This document shows positions 1-6,049 of a stretch of 14,460 nucleotides of DNA, piece by piece. A program made the position numbers and the translations under genes. Source of the DNA: Melioribacteraceae bacterium (GTDB taxonomy: Bacteria; Bacteroidota; Ignavibacteria; Ignavibacteriales; Melioribacteraceae); assembly GCA_026983755.1 (NCBI GenBank), contig JALSTL010000072.1:1-14460 (forward strand), read 5' to 3'. The stretch's first letter is position 1. Every line of letters starts with the position of its first letter. The notes beneath the pieces are model-generated. The model worked only from the letters and a program-made list of their open reading frames with translations. It had not been told where the DNA came from and did not search any database.

Positions 1-115
1 CTAAAAATAGAAAACCGTTAGAGTTAATTTATTTTGAAGAGTTCTCGGCTCACCTTTTCTATTACTTCTTATCATAAATTATTTATAAAGTAAGATTTGT
101 TCGGTTCATTAAATT

Positions 116-1045
116 TCACTTTGTTAAATATTTTATTACTATTCCTTCTTTTAACGCAAAATTTGATATAACCATATAATTTAATTTCAAGCTTTTAAAT
201 AGTTCCGCTAAGATAAGTATTCCCGCAGGAATAATATCCGCTCTTTTCTTTTCCATTCCATGTATTAATTTTCTCTCTTCGGGAGTTTTGGAAGATAAAA
301 TTTTAATCTTGATTTTTTGCAAATCATCTGCCGTAAATCCGAAACCGTTAAGCTCGTCCCTTTTTACAATTTTTCCGTTTTCGGCTTGTTTGATTATGGC
401 AACTGAATTGATTGTACCGGAAGTTCCAACAGCAATATCAAATTCATGTTTTTTAAAATTACTTATAATTTTGTTTATTTCTTGCTTAATATGTTTTTTA
501 CATTTTAAAATACTTTCTTCGGTTATTATTTTATTTTTAAAATATATTTTGGCCAGGCGTACAGCTCCAAGTTTTAAACTATCTATATATTTTATTTTTT
601 CATTCCGTGCAATTATTATTTCGGTACTACCTCCGCCTATATCAATACACAGAACATTTTTATTTTTTAATTTCAACGCTTTTCTTATACCTAAATAAAT
701 AAGTTTTGCTTCCGTTTTTCCGTCTATTACATCTATTCTAATACCCGTATTGTTATATACTTGACGAAGAAATTCATTTTTATTTTTTGCTTCTCTCACT
801 GCACTTGTTGCAACCGCTTTTATTTGGGCATTGTATTTTATGGCTAAGTTTTGAAAATTTTTTAATACTTTTACTGCTTTTGAAATTGTTTTTGTTGGAA
901 TATTATTGGATTTGCCGTTAAAATTCAAACGTAATGTTTGTTTTTCTTTTGTTATGATTTTAATTTTGTTTTCTTCATCGAAACATGCTATTATTAAATG
1001 AAAAGAGTTTGAACCGATATCAATTGCCGCAATATTTTTGTTCAT
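116..1045 (-). CDS. Ppx/GppA family phosphatase (exopolyphosphatase or pppGpp phosphohydrolase)
   Basis: A 309-residue single-module Ppx/GppA protein of the actin/ASKHA fold, cytoplasmic. The family hydrolyses terminal phosphates of polyphosphate or the 5'-gamma phosphate of pppGpp; which one cannot be decided here. Visible motifs are the phosphate-1 loop IDIGSNSFHL (residues 8-17), the segment GKTEAKLIYLG (109-119) whose E112 aligns with the catalytic Glu of the family, the phosphate-2 loop CIDIGGGSTE (133-142), LGAVRL (159-164) and GTSGTINS (207-214). Near the C-terminus lie ERKLIHGMEKKRADIIPAG and SNFALKEGI, both typical of the family. The C-terminal HD-like domain of the long E. coli enzymes is absent, so this is the short form. 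The ATG start is followed directly by the expected N-terminus; no strong ribosome site is visible. It sits 97 bp after the small membrane-protein gene on the same strand and may be a separate unit. Confidence 0.93.
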   Translation of the reverse strand: MNKNIAAIDIGSNSFHLIIACFDEENKIKIITKEKQTLRLNFNGKSNNIPTKTISKAVKVLKNFQNLAIKYNAQIKAVATSAVREAKNKNEFLRQVYNNTGIRIDVIDGKTEAKLIYLGIRKALKLKNKNVLCIDIGGGSTEIIIARNEKIKYIDSLKLGAVRLAKIYFKNKIITEESILKCKKHIKQEINKIISNFKKHEFDIAVGTSGTINSVAIIKQAENGKIVKRDELNGFGFTADDLQKIKIKILSSKTPEERKLIHGMEKKRADIIPAGILILAELFKSLKLNYMVISNFALKEGIVIKYLTK

Positions 1046-1142
1046 TTATTTCTATTTGGTATTTGTTTACAAACAACTTTTTTGTTTTTAATAAAAAATT
1101 ATATCAAATTTTTAATATTAAACTATTTAAAATAAAATAATT

Positions 1143-1355
1143 TTATTTTGAAGAAGATTTTTCGTTGTTTTCAATTTCTTCAAATTTGGCATCTATTACA
1201 TCTTTTTCATTTATTTTTTTATTTGTAGTTTTAGAATTTTGTACTTTTTGTTCTTGGTTATTGTTTGCAAGGTTTTTAAACATTACCTTGAAATATTTGT
1301 ATAATTTTACCAGCAAATACCAGAGTATCATATAATAGATTAATCTAATTAACAT
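1143..1355 (-). CDS. Small single-pass membrane protein, unknown function
   Basis: A 70-residue protein I do not recognise by function. Residues about 3-24 (LIRLIYYMILWYLLVKLYKY) form one hydrophobic segment with flanking basic residues. The rest is a charged, low-complexity Asn/Lys/Glu-rich tail that ends in an acidic patch with the motif DVIDAKFEEIE (about 52-62). The likely topology is a membrane anchor with a soluble cytoplasmic tail. It begins with ATG only 6 nt beyond the stop of the deoxynucleoside kinase gene, so it is almost certainly the last gene of the folB-folK-kinase cluster. The close spacing and plausible anchor-plus-tail design argue that it is real rather than chance. I remember similar short anchor proteins with a VIDA(E/K)FEE-like motif in related genomes, but that is unverified. 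Confidence 0.7.
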   Translation of the reverse strand: MLIRLIYYMILWYLLVKLYKYFKVMFKNLANNNQEQKVQNSKTTNKKINEKDVIDAKFEEIENNEKSSSK

Positions 1356-1361
1356 CGTTTT

Positions 1362-2006
1362 TTATTCTTTAATTTTAGGATTGAAGTATTCTATCGAAGT
1401 TCTGTCTTCTCTAAATATCTGTTCAAATAGTTCGTTAAAGTCTTCTTGTTTATTAACAAAATCAATTTCCGTTGTATTTACAATCAACAAGGGAGTGGAA
1501 TTATATTTAAAAAAGAAATTATTATAAGCTTCGCTCAGTTCTCTTATATAACTACGTGTTATATGTTTTTCGGTTGGTCTGTTTCTTTTTTTTATATTAT
1601 AAATCAATCTATCAACACTTGACTGTAAGAATATTACCAAATCGAATTGACGAAGATCTCTTTTAAGTAAGGGAAATATTTTTTCATAAAGTTTTAGTTC
1701 TTCACCCGATAAATTCAAATATGCAAATATTTGGTCTTTGTCAAAAATATAATCAGCAACAACATATTCCGAAAATAATTCTTCTTGATTAAATTGTTCT
1801 TGTTGTTTAAATCTATCGATTAAAAAAAACATTTGGGTTTGAAAGGCGTAACGTTTTCTATCGTCGTAAAATTTTTCCAAAAAAGGATTATTTTCGAATT
1901 GTTCCAATACAAGTTTTGCGGAAAGTTTTTCTGCAAGTTTTTGGGCTAATGAAGTTTTTCCCGCGCCAATTACTCCTTCAACAGCTATGTATCTCGGTTT
2001 TCCCAA
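1362..2006 (-). CDS. Deoxynucleoside kinase (dNK/dGK/dCK family)
   Basis: A 214-residue P-loop kinase that phosphorylates deoxynucleosides (dA, dG or dC) to monophosphates in nucleotide salvage; the exact substrate is not determined. Visible are the Walker A loop GVIGAGKTS (11-19), E35 with ENNPFLEKFY (the family's E..ENPFL substrate-site region), FQTQMFFLIDRF (55-66), and the VVADYIFDKD segment (82-91) that stands where the family has its DRS/ERS motif. The lysine/arginine LID NIKKRNRP (137-144) and the C-terminal YNNFF helix follow. The start is a TTG codon at 2004-2006, chosen because no ATG precedes the P-loop, an AGGAGA ribosome site lies 7 nt upstream, and the product begins just before the first beta strand as in homologues. 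folK ends inside this ribosome site, so the two genes are probably co-translated. Confidence 0.9.
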   Translation of the reverse strand: MGKPRYIAVEGVIGAGKTSLAQKLAEKLSAKLVLEQFENNPFLEKFYDDRKRYAFQTQMFFLIDRFKQQEQFNQEELFSEYVVADYIFDKDQIFAYLNLSGEELKLYEKIFPLLKRDLRQFDLVIFLQSSVDRLIYNIKKRNRPTEKHITRSYIRELSEAYNNFFFKYNSTPLLIVNTTEIDFVNKQEDFNELFEQIFREDRTSIEYFNPKIKE

Positions 2007-2013
2007 AAAAATT

Positions 2014-2019
2014 TCTCCT
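2014..2019 (-). promoter_or_regulatory. Ribosome binding site of the deoxynucleoside kinase gene
   Basis: AGGAGA on the minus strand, 7 nt before the TTG start at 2006. It overlaps the last codon of folK (stop at 2018-2020) and fixes the choice of the TTG start. Confidence 0.7.
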
Positions 2020-2515
2020 AATTTAAAACTGTTTTTATTTTCTTTATAATATATCGATCTGTTATTTCAGATAAAACTTTTTTTATTTCTTTTTTTTCTA
2101 CAGGATGCATAATGTTTTTATTTATTTCCAGTAATGGTACCAAAACAAAATCTCTATTTAATAAATCTTTATGTGGTATTGTTATTTTATCACTATTATA
2201 AACCGAATTATTGAACAATAAAATATCAATATCTATTTCTCTTGGTCCCCATATTTTACGTTTTTTTCTACCTATTTTTTTTTCAAGATTTTTTGTATAA
2301 ATAAAAATTTCTTCGGGAGTATAATTTGTTTCCAGATACAACACTGCATTTAAAAAATTTTCTTGTTCAATTTCTCCGTAAGGTCTTGTTTCATATACCG
2401 ATGAGATTTTAATATTGAAAAAATCTTTATTTTTATAAAACTCCGAGACGGTTTTTTTTAAGTTGTTCTCCTTGTCTCCGATATTAGTTCCCAAGCCTAA
2501 ATAAATTTTATTCAT
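2018..2515 (-). CDS. folK: 2-amino-4-hydroxy-6-hydroxymethyldihydropteridine diphosphokinase (HPPK)
   Basis: FolK transfers pyrophosphate from ATP to 6-hydroxymethyl-7,8-dihydropterin, the step after FolB in folate synthesis; cytoplasmic. The reading frame is open up to an ATG at 2551, but I choose the ATG at 2513-2515, giving 165 residues. This removes 12 basic residues that would overlap folB by 44 nt, leaves an 8-nt overlap typical of coupled genes, and places the protein start directly at the first beta strand (MNKIYLGLGTNIGD). With this start the signature KIWGPREIDIDILLF has its two Mg-binding aspartates at D95 and D97, the same numbers as in E. coli HPPK. YETRPYG (41-47), QENFLNAVL (51-59) and IPHKDLLNRDFVLVPLLEI are the other family segments. 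Confidence 0.95.
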   Translation of the reverse strand: MNKIYLGLGTNIGDKENNLKKTVSEFYKNKDFFNIKISSVYETRPYGEIEQENFLNAVLYLETNYTPEEIFIYTKNLEKKIGRKKRKIWGPREIDIDILLFNNSVYNSDKITIPHKDLLNRDFVLVPLLEINKNIMHPVEKKEIKKVLSEITDRYIIKKIKTVLN

Positions 2516-2876
2516 TTCTGTTTTTTTCAACTTCCGCTTCAACGTGTTCAATTATTCCGCCTACCGGAACATTGTTTTTTCTAATTTTAACTCTTATTTT
2601 TTCCAATTGTTTATAACTTTTTAGCAAATTATCGGCTATAATTGTTGCCAATGTTTCCAATAAGTAATATTTTTTTTTATTGACAACATCATTAATAAAT
2701 TTATACACTTCGGCATAATTTATTGTTTTTTTCAAATCGTCTTTTTTTGCCGCTTCGCTAAAATCGAAATACAAATCTACATCCGCTTCAAACTTTCCGC
2801 CTATGGTTTGCTCTTCTTTCATTGCTCCGTGATAGGCATAAAAGGAAGCATTTTTTATTCTAATAATGTTTTTCAT
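2508..2876 (-). CDS. folB: Dihydroneopterin aldolase
   Basis: FolB converts 7,8-dihydroneopterin to 6-hydroxymethyl-7,8-dihydropterin and glycolaldehyde, feeding FolK encoded next door. It is a 122-residue single-domain protein of the usual length (tunnelling fold, homo-octamer in known members). Visible active-site features are YHGAMKEEQ (15-23, with the conserved Glu at 21/22), TINYAEVY (51-58, Y54), the LLETLA segment with E74, and RKNNVPVGG (99-107). K100 matches the catalytic lysine position of the S. aureus enzyme. It is the first gene of the folB-folK-kinase cluster; its 3' end overlaps the folK start in the sequence ATGAATAA. The 243-bp region upstream must carry its promoter and contains a large inverted repeat described separately. 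Confidence 0.95.
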   Translation of the reverse strand: MKNIIRIKNASFYAYHGAMKEEQTIGGKFEADVDLYFDFSEAAKKDDLKKTINYAEVYKFINDVVNKKKYYLLETLATIIADNLLKSYKQLEKIRVKIRKNNVPVGGIIEHVEAEVEKNRNE

Positions 2877-2930
2877 TTTATTATTCAGTTCAAATTTTTT
2901 AACTTTGAAAAAGTGTTATTTTATATATTT

Positions 2931-3011
2931 AACCTGAATTATGCAATAGAAAAGCGGAATGGCTCTAAACTATTGTAATAAAATCAATTATTCTAATGCA
3001 TAATTTGGGTT
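2931..3011. repeat. Long imperfect inverted repeat upstream of folB
   Basis: Two 21-nt arms, 2931-2951 and 2991-3011, surround a 39-nt centre. The core AATTATGCA at 2937-2945 is the exact reverse complement of TGCATAATT at 2997-3005. AACC at one end pairs with GGTT at the other, and TAGAA pairs with TTCTA on the inner side. Overall 18 of 21 positions are complementary as DNA. If the plus strand is transcribed, two of the three mismatches become G-U wobbles and only one A-A mismatch remains. The element lies between the stop of the transporter gene (3120) and the folB start (2876). Function is unknown: it could be a regulatory RNA hairpin, a small RNA, or a short mobile-type repeat. It has no T-tract, so it is not a standard terminator. 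Confidence 0.5.
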
Positions 3012-3119
3012 TAAGTTTTTAATATTACTTTTATTGCTTTCCGTTTTATTCGTTCTTTATTTGTAAAAAAAAATTTTTCGGTTTTACATTTCGAGATTAT
3101 TTGTAAATTTCATTTAAGT

Positions 3120-4025
3120 TTAGTTTAATGATATCAAATAGTTTTTTAATCCTTTAAAGTTAGCAAATAAAATTCCAATTAGCACTAACACAGAACCGGT
3201 TAAAACATTTTCAGAAAGTTCTTCACTTAATATTACCCAACCTAAAAAAACAGCAATAATGGGTGTAATAAAAGACGTAAGCGAAAGAATAACAACATTC
3301 ATCCTTTGTAAAAGCCAGTAATAGATTGTAAAGGTTACAATGGTACCGAAAGTTGCCAAATATAGTATTGATAAAACGGATTTCAAATTAAATTTTTGTA
3401 CGGAAATATTTTCGGTTATAAAACTAAGTGAAATCATAATTATTCCGGCAATTAGCAGTGGATAAGCATTCATAGAAAAAGGATTTAAATAACCGGCATA
3501 TTTTTTCAAAACAACCGCAACAAAACCTTGAATAATTGCACTGACTAAAACAGCAAGTAAACCCCATATTTGATTTGTTAAGTTTAAATTAAAATTATCA
3601 TAAAAAATTATAACAATACCTAAAAATCCTAGTATTATACTAATAATTTTCATTATATCCAATTCTTCGGTTTTTAACATAAACCATGAAAAAATAAAAA
3701 CCGCAAAAGGAAATGCTCCGAACAATATCGAAGCCAATCCGGAAGGAACAAATTGTTCACCCCAATAAACCAACCAAAAAGGTAAAGCGAAAGAAAATAT
3801 TCCCATAAAAAAATATAACTTTAATGCCAAATTATCCTTAGGTAAGTTTTCATTCCTAAATTTAATAATAATAAAAGTTAATGCCGATGCAATTAAAAAC
3901 CTAATTCCCGCCGAAAACATTGGGGTTAAAAAATTTAACCCAATTCTAATAGCCAGCCATGTAGAGCCCCAAATTAAACAAATTGTTATATAACCTAAGA
4001 TAAGTTTTGGTAAGGAAGTTTTCAT
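3120..4025 (-). CDS. EamA/DMT-superfamily transporter
   Basis: A 301-residue inner-membrane protein of the drug/metabolite transporter superfamily, built of two EamA repeats of five helices each. The N-terminal family motif WGSTWLAIRIG (19-29) is clear. PSGLASILFGAFPFAVFIFSW (around 94-114) ends the first repeat, and the second repeat carries the matching TSFITPIIAVFLGWVILSEEL segment near 250-270. About ten hydrophobic segments can be counted along its length. Substrate cannot be predicted; members export amino acids, metabolites or drugs. The ATG start directly precedes the first helix. The gene is flanked by 146 bp and 243 bp of non-coding DNA on its two sides, so it is probably monocistronic and unrelated to the folate genes. 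Confidence 0.93.
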   Translation of the reverse strand: MKTSLPKLILGYITICLIWGSTWLAIRIGLNFLTPMFSAGIRFLIASALTFIIIKFRNENLPKDNLALKLYFFMGIFSFALPFWLVYWGEQFVPSGLASILFGAFPFAVFIFSWFMLKTEELDIMKIISIILGFLGIVIIFYDNFNLNLTNQIWGLLAVLVSAIIQGFVAVVLKKYAGYLNPFSMNAYPLLIAGIIMISLSFITENISVQKFNLKSVLSILYLATFGTIVTFTIYYWLLQRMNVVILSLTSFITPIIAVFLGWVILSEELSENVLTGSVLVLIGILFANFKGLKNYLISLN

Positions 4026-4171
4026 ATATTATTAAATGTTTCTTTTATTTATACTGCAAAGTTTAACTATATTTATCAAGAAACAATTTATTGCATATTG
4101 TTTTCCGCAGAAGAACAATGAAGCGCTAATCTAAAATATTATTTTGCCTATTACTTGCTTGCTTAATAAAA

Positions 4172-4912
4172 TTATTTTTTCATTACGATTAATCCCAAAG
4201 CACGTCCGGATTTATCTTTATCACGTCTGAAAGATTGTAATTCTTTTTGATTGTAACTACACATTGTGGATAGCTGAATATTTTTTTTCGGTATTCCGAA
4301 TTCAATTAGCATATCGTAATTTGCGGTTTTTAAATCGAGCAAAAATTTATTTTCTTTATTTTCACTTTTTTTATAATACTTCTTATCAAATTTATATGCC
4401 ACCTCTTCTCCAACTTCATAATTACTTTGAGAAATTGCAGGACCAACATAAACAAATAAATCATCCGGTAAAGAGTTAAAATTATTTTTTAATTTTTCTA
4501 GTGTTTTACTTAAAATTCTTTTTTCGGTTCCTTTCCAACCGGAATGAACTGCAGAAACAATTTTTTTCGATTTATCATAAATATAAATATTGTTACAATC
4601 GGCTGTTGATATTGCAATGGCAAGGTTTGGCGTTGCCGTTATTAATGCATCACCTTCCAAATTGGTTTTTTGTGTTTCTACAATATTAACAATATCGCTA
4701 TGTGTTTGTTTTTGTATAACAACATTCTCCGTTGTCAAATTAAATTTTGAAAAAAAAGCTTTCCTATTTTCATCAACGTTTTTTTCATCATCTCCAATAG
4801 ATTTGGACATGTTAAAAAAATAGGGTGATTTTTTTTTATTACCAATTTTCGTACTCAATCCGAAATCCAATTCGGGAAATTTTTTGAATATGTTGCTTCT
4901 TATTATTAGCAT
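4172..4912 (-). CDS. pgeF: Laccase-domain (YfiH/PgeF) purine nucleoside phosphorylase / peptidoglycan editing factor
   Basis: A 246-residue cytoplasmic protein of the YfiH/YlmD/LACC1 family, formerly called multicopper polyphenol oxidase. Members have zinc-dependent purine nucleoside cleavage and adenosine deaminase activity, and E. coli YfiH also corrects peptidoglycan precursors. Visible family segments are DFGLSTKIG (16-24), QTHSD (69-73), GDALIT (87-92), TADC (103-106), HSGWKGT (123-129), VGPAIS..YEVG (156-168), LDLKTAN and a C-terminal TMCSY...SFRRDKDKSGR. The three metal-binding side chains are present as H71, C106 and H123. Two positions differ from the usual consensus: ADC is followed by NN rather than a residue plus Pro, and HAGWRG is HSGWKG. 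The ATG start gives the usual family length. It lies 204 bp downstream of the tmRNA gene on the same strand. Confidence 0.92.
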   Translation of the reverse strand: MLIIRSNIFKKFPELDFGLSTKIGNKKKSPYFFNMSKSIGDDEKNVDENRKAFFSKFNLTTENVVIQKQTHSDIVNIVETQKTNLEGDALITATPNLAIAISTADCNNIYIYDKSKKIVSAVHSGWKGTEKRILSKTLEKLKNNFNSLPDDLFVYVGPAISQSNYEVGEEVAYKFDKKYYKKSENKENKFLLDLKTANYDMLIEFGIPKKNIQLSTMCSYNQKELQSFRRDKDKSGRALGLIVMKK

Positions 4913-5116
4913 TGTAATTTTTTGAAAAGAAATTGTTAAAGTTAATAATGAATTTGTTAAATAGAAAGTAGGATGAGAGTAAATTAAAAAATATTCTTAT
5001 ATGAATATAAAAAGGTAACTTAAATAAAAAATAACGATGTTTATAAAAAAATTTAATTATTTGAAAGGTTTGTTGACAAAAAATTTTATGGGAATATTTA
5101 TAAACACTAAAAATTG

Positions 5117-5469
5117 TGGAGGTGGCGGGAGTTGAACCCGCGTCCGAAAGTACTTTTCAGAGAACATCTACGCACATAGTTCGTTATTTAGATTTCGAAA
5201 AAACAAACCCAAACGAACATGGTTTTGTTATTCTATCTCCATAAGTGTTTCGCTTCATCTACCGGAGAGCTCGAATCGGCTAGCACACCTAACGGCGTTC
5301 ATCCAAACCCCGGTGTGCATAGGCTTGGTGAACGGGCTACTTTTAATTAAGCAGCCATTGCATAGTTATAGTCGTCGTCTCGACTTTTTTCCGCCGTTTA
5401 GCGTGTCTGCGGAAAACACGGTACGCAGTTCAAAGAACAAGTAAATCCGTCGAAGCCAATTTCACCCCC
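5117..5469 (-). ncRNA. ssrA: Transfer-messenger RNA (tmRNA, trans-translation)
   Basis: tmRNA rescues stalled ribosomes and tags the nascent protein for proteolysis. The 353-nt gene reads on the minus strand from GGGGGTG (5469-5463), with the hallmark GGCTTCGACGG soon after, to the 3' end CACCTCCA (5124-5117). The two ends form a 7-bp acceptor stem with one G-U pair. The T arm is complete, with stem GCGGG/CCCGC and a 7-nt loop TTCAACT. CCA is not encoded; the following bases are CAA. Pseudoknot 1 is visible before the tag frame as stem CTGCG/CGCAG with loop bases CGTGT pairing with ACACG. The mature 5' end is 34 nt past the stop of the adenosyltransferase gene, so it may be partly transcribed by read-through. 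No clear promoter or intrinsic terminator was found. Confidence 0.97.
5347..5382 (-). other. tmRNA proteolysis tag reading frame
   Basis: Within ssrA the frame ends GCA ATG GCT GCT TAA (stop at 5347-5349). The encoded tag is DDDYNYAMAA, or RDDDYNYAMAA if the resume codon is CGA at 5380-5382. Ten codons is the same length as the E. coli tag and aligns with the Chlorobium-type ADDYSYAMAA, favouring GAC at 5377-5379 as resume codon. An adenine four bases upstream of CGA favours the longer form. The charged alanine precedes either version. The YAMAA end fits ClpXP/SspB-type recognition. Confidence 0.75.
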
Positions 5470-5503
5470 AAAGTTGTTATTGAGGTATTAAAATTTTTTT
5501 CAT

Positions 5504-6049
5504 TCATTCGGTTATCCACGCAATATCGGGGATATTATTATTCGAATTTTCAACCCTTGCAAATATAAATAATAAATCCGATAAACGATTCAGATATTTA
5601 ACAATTTCATCGTTTATTTGTTCCGTTTCCGATAGTTCAACTACTTTGCGTTCGGTTCTTCTGCAAATTGTTCTGGCAAAATGCAATAACGCTGCAGATT
5701 TTGTTCCACCCGGTAGAATAAAATTTTTTAATTTTTCGAGTTTCACATCAAATATGTCAATTTCATTCTCCAAACATGTAACCATTTTATCTGTGGTTCT
5801 CAAAATTTTCATTTTTTCTTCATTAAGAGGAGTAGCCAAATCTCCACCGACAATAAATAAATCGTTTTGTATTTTTGCAAGAGTTTTTTTTATTTTTTCG
5901 GATGTAACCTCGCAAATTGCAACACCAATAGCGGCATTTAATTCATCAACAGTTCCATAGGTTTCAATTCTTATATTACTTTTGGAAATTCTTTTTCCTC
6001 CAAACAAACTTGTGCTACCTTTATCTCCGGTTTTAGTATATATTTTCAT
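5504..6049 (-). CDS. PduO-type ATP:cob(I)alamin adenosyltransferase
   Basis: A 181-residue cytoplasmic enzyme that transfers the adenosyl group of ATP to cob(I)alamin, making adenosylcobalamin; known members are trimers. The N-terminal ATP-binding segment YTKTGDKGSTSLFGGKR (4-20) is intact. GTVDELNA (32-39, D35), FILPGG (110-115, F110), ARTICRRTER (125-134, R126 and R130) and YLNRLSDLLFIFAR (152-165, N154) are visible. By my hand alignment these match the D35, F112, R128, R132 and N156 active-site positions of Lactobacillus reuteri PduO. Its ATG overlaps the TGA of the upstream GcvT-fold gene by 4 nt (ATGA), so the two are translationally coupled. No adenosylcobalamin-dependent enzyme and no cobalamin riboswitch is visible in the window, so it is likely a general cofactor-assimilation gene. 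Confidence 0.95.
   Translation of the reverse strand: MKIYTKTGDKGSTSLFGGKRISKSNIRIETYGTVDELNAAIGVAICEVTSEKIKKTLAKIQNDLFIVGGDLATPLNEEKMKILRTTDKMVTCLENEIDIFDVKLEKLKNFILPGGTKSAALLHFARTICRRTERKVVELSETEQINDEIVKYLNRLSDLLFIFARVENSNNNIPDIAWITE

Noticed and set aside
3..77. Plus-strand frame open from the left edge, ending in TAA at 75-77 with a 24-residue tail
   Set aside because: It could be the end of a convergent gene, but the visible part is too short and has no recognisable motif. The minus-strand 24-codon frame over the same bases is equally unconvincing.
288..698. Plus-strand open frame antisense to the Ppx/GppA gene
   Set aside because: A shadow of a well-supported conserved gene; its product has no family features.
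1062..1072. The 11-mer TTTGTTTACAA, repeated at 8673-8683
   Set aside because: Both copies lie upstream of minus-strand genes, but two copies of a T-rich 11-mer in 14 kb of AT-rich DNA are not enough to call a shared operator.
2877..3119. Possible tetrahydrofolate riboswitch before folB
   Set aside because: I do not recognise the conserved THF aptamer segments; the only structure is the long inverted repeat, which does not resemble it.
4264..4823. Plus-strand open frames antisense to pgeF
   Set aside because: They overlap a gene with intact family motifs and look like translated antisense of an AT-rich gene.
5073..5100. TTGACA followed by TATTTA at 16-nt spacing, pointing into ssrA from its 3' side
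   Set aside because: It would drive an antisense tmRNA transcript. The -10 is weak and such matches are expected by chance in this composition; no other support.
5470..5503. ssrA promoter with a CAACTTTG sequence resembling the Bacteroidetes -7 element
   Set aside because: The match runs up to the mature 5' end itself, leaving no room for a precursor, and no upstream partner element is seen.
5646..5960. Plus-strand open frame antisense to the cobalamin adenosyltransferase gene
   Set aside because: A shadow of a conserved gene; no motif or ribosome site.
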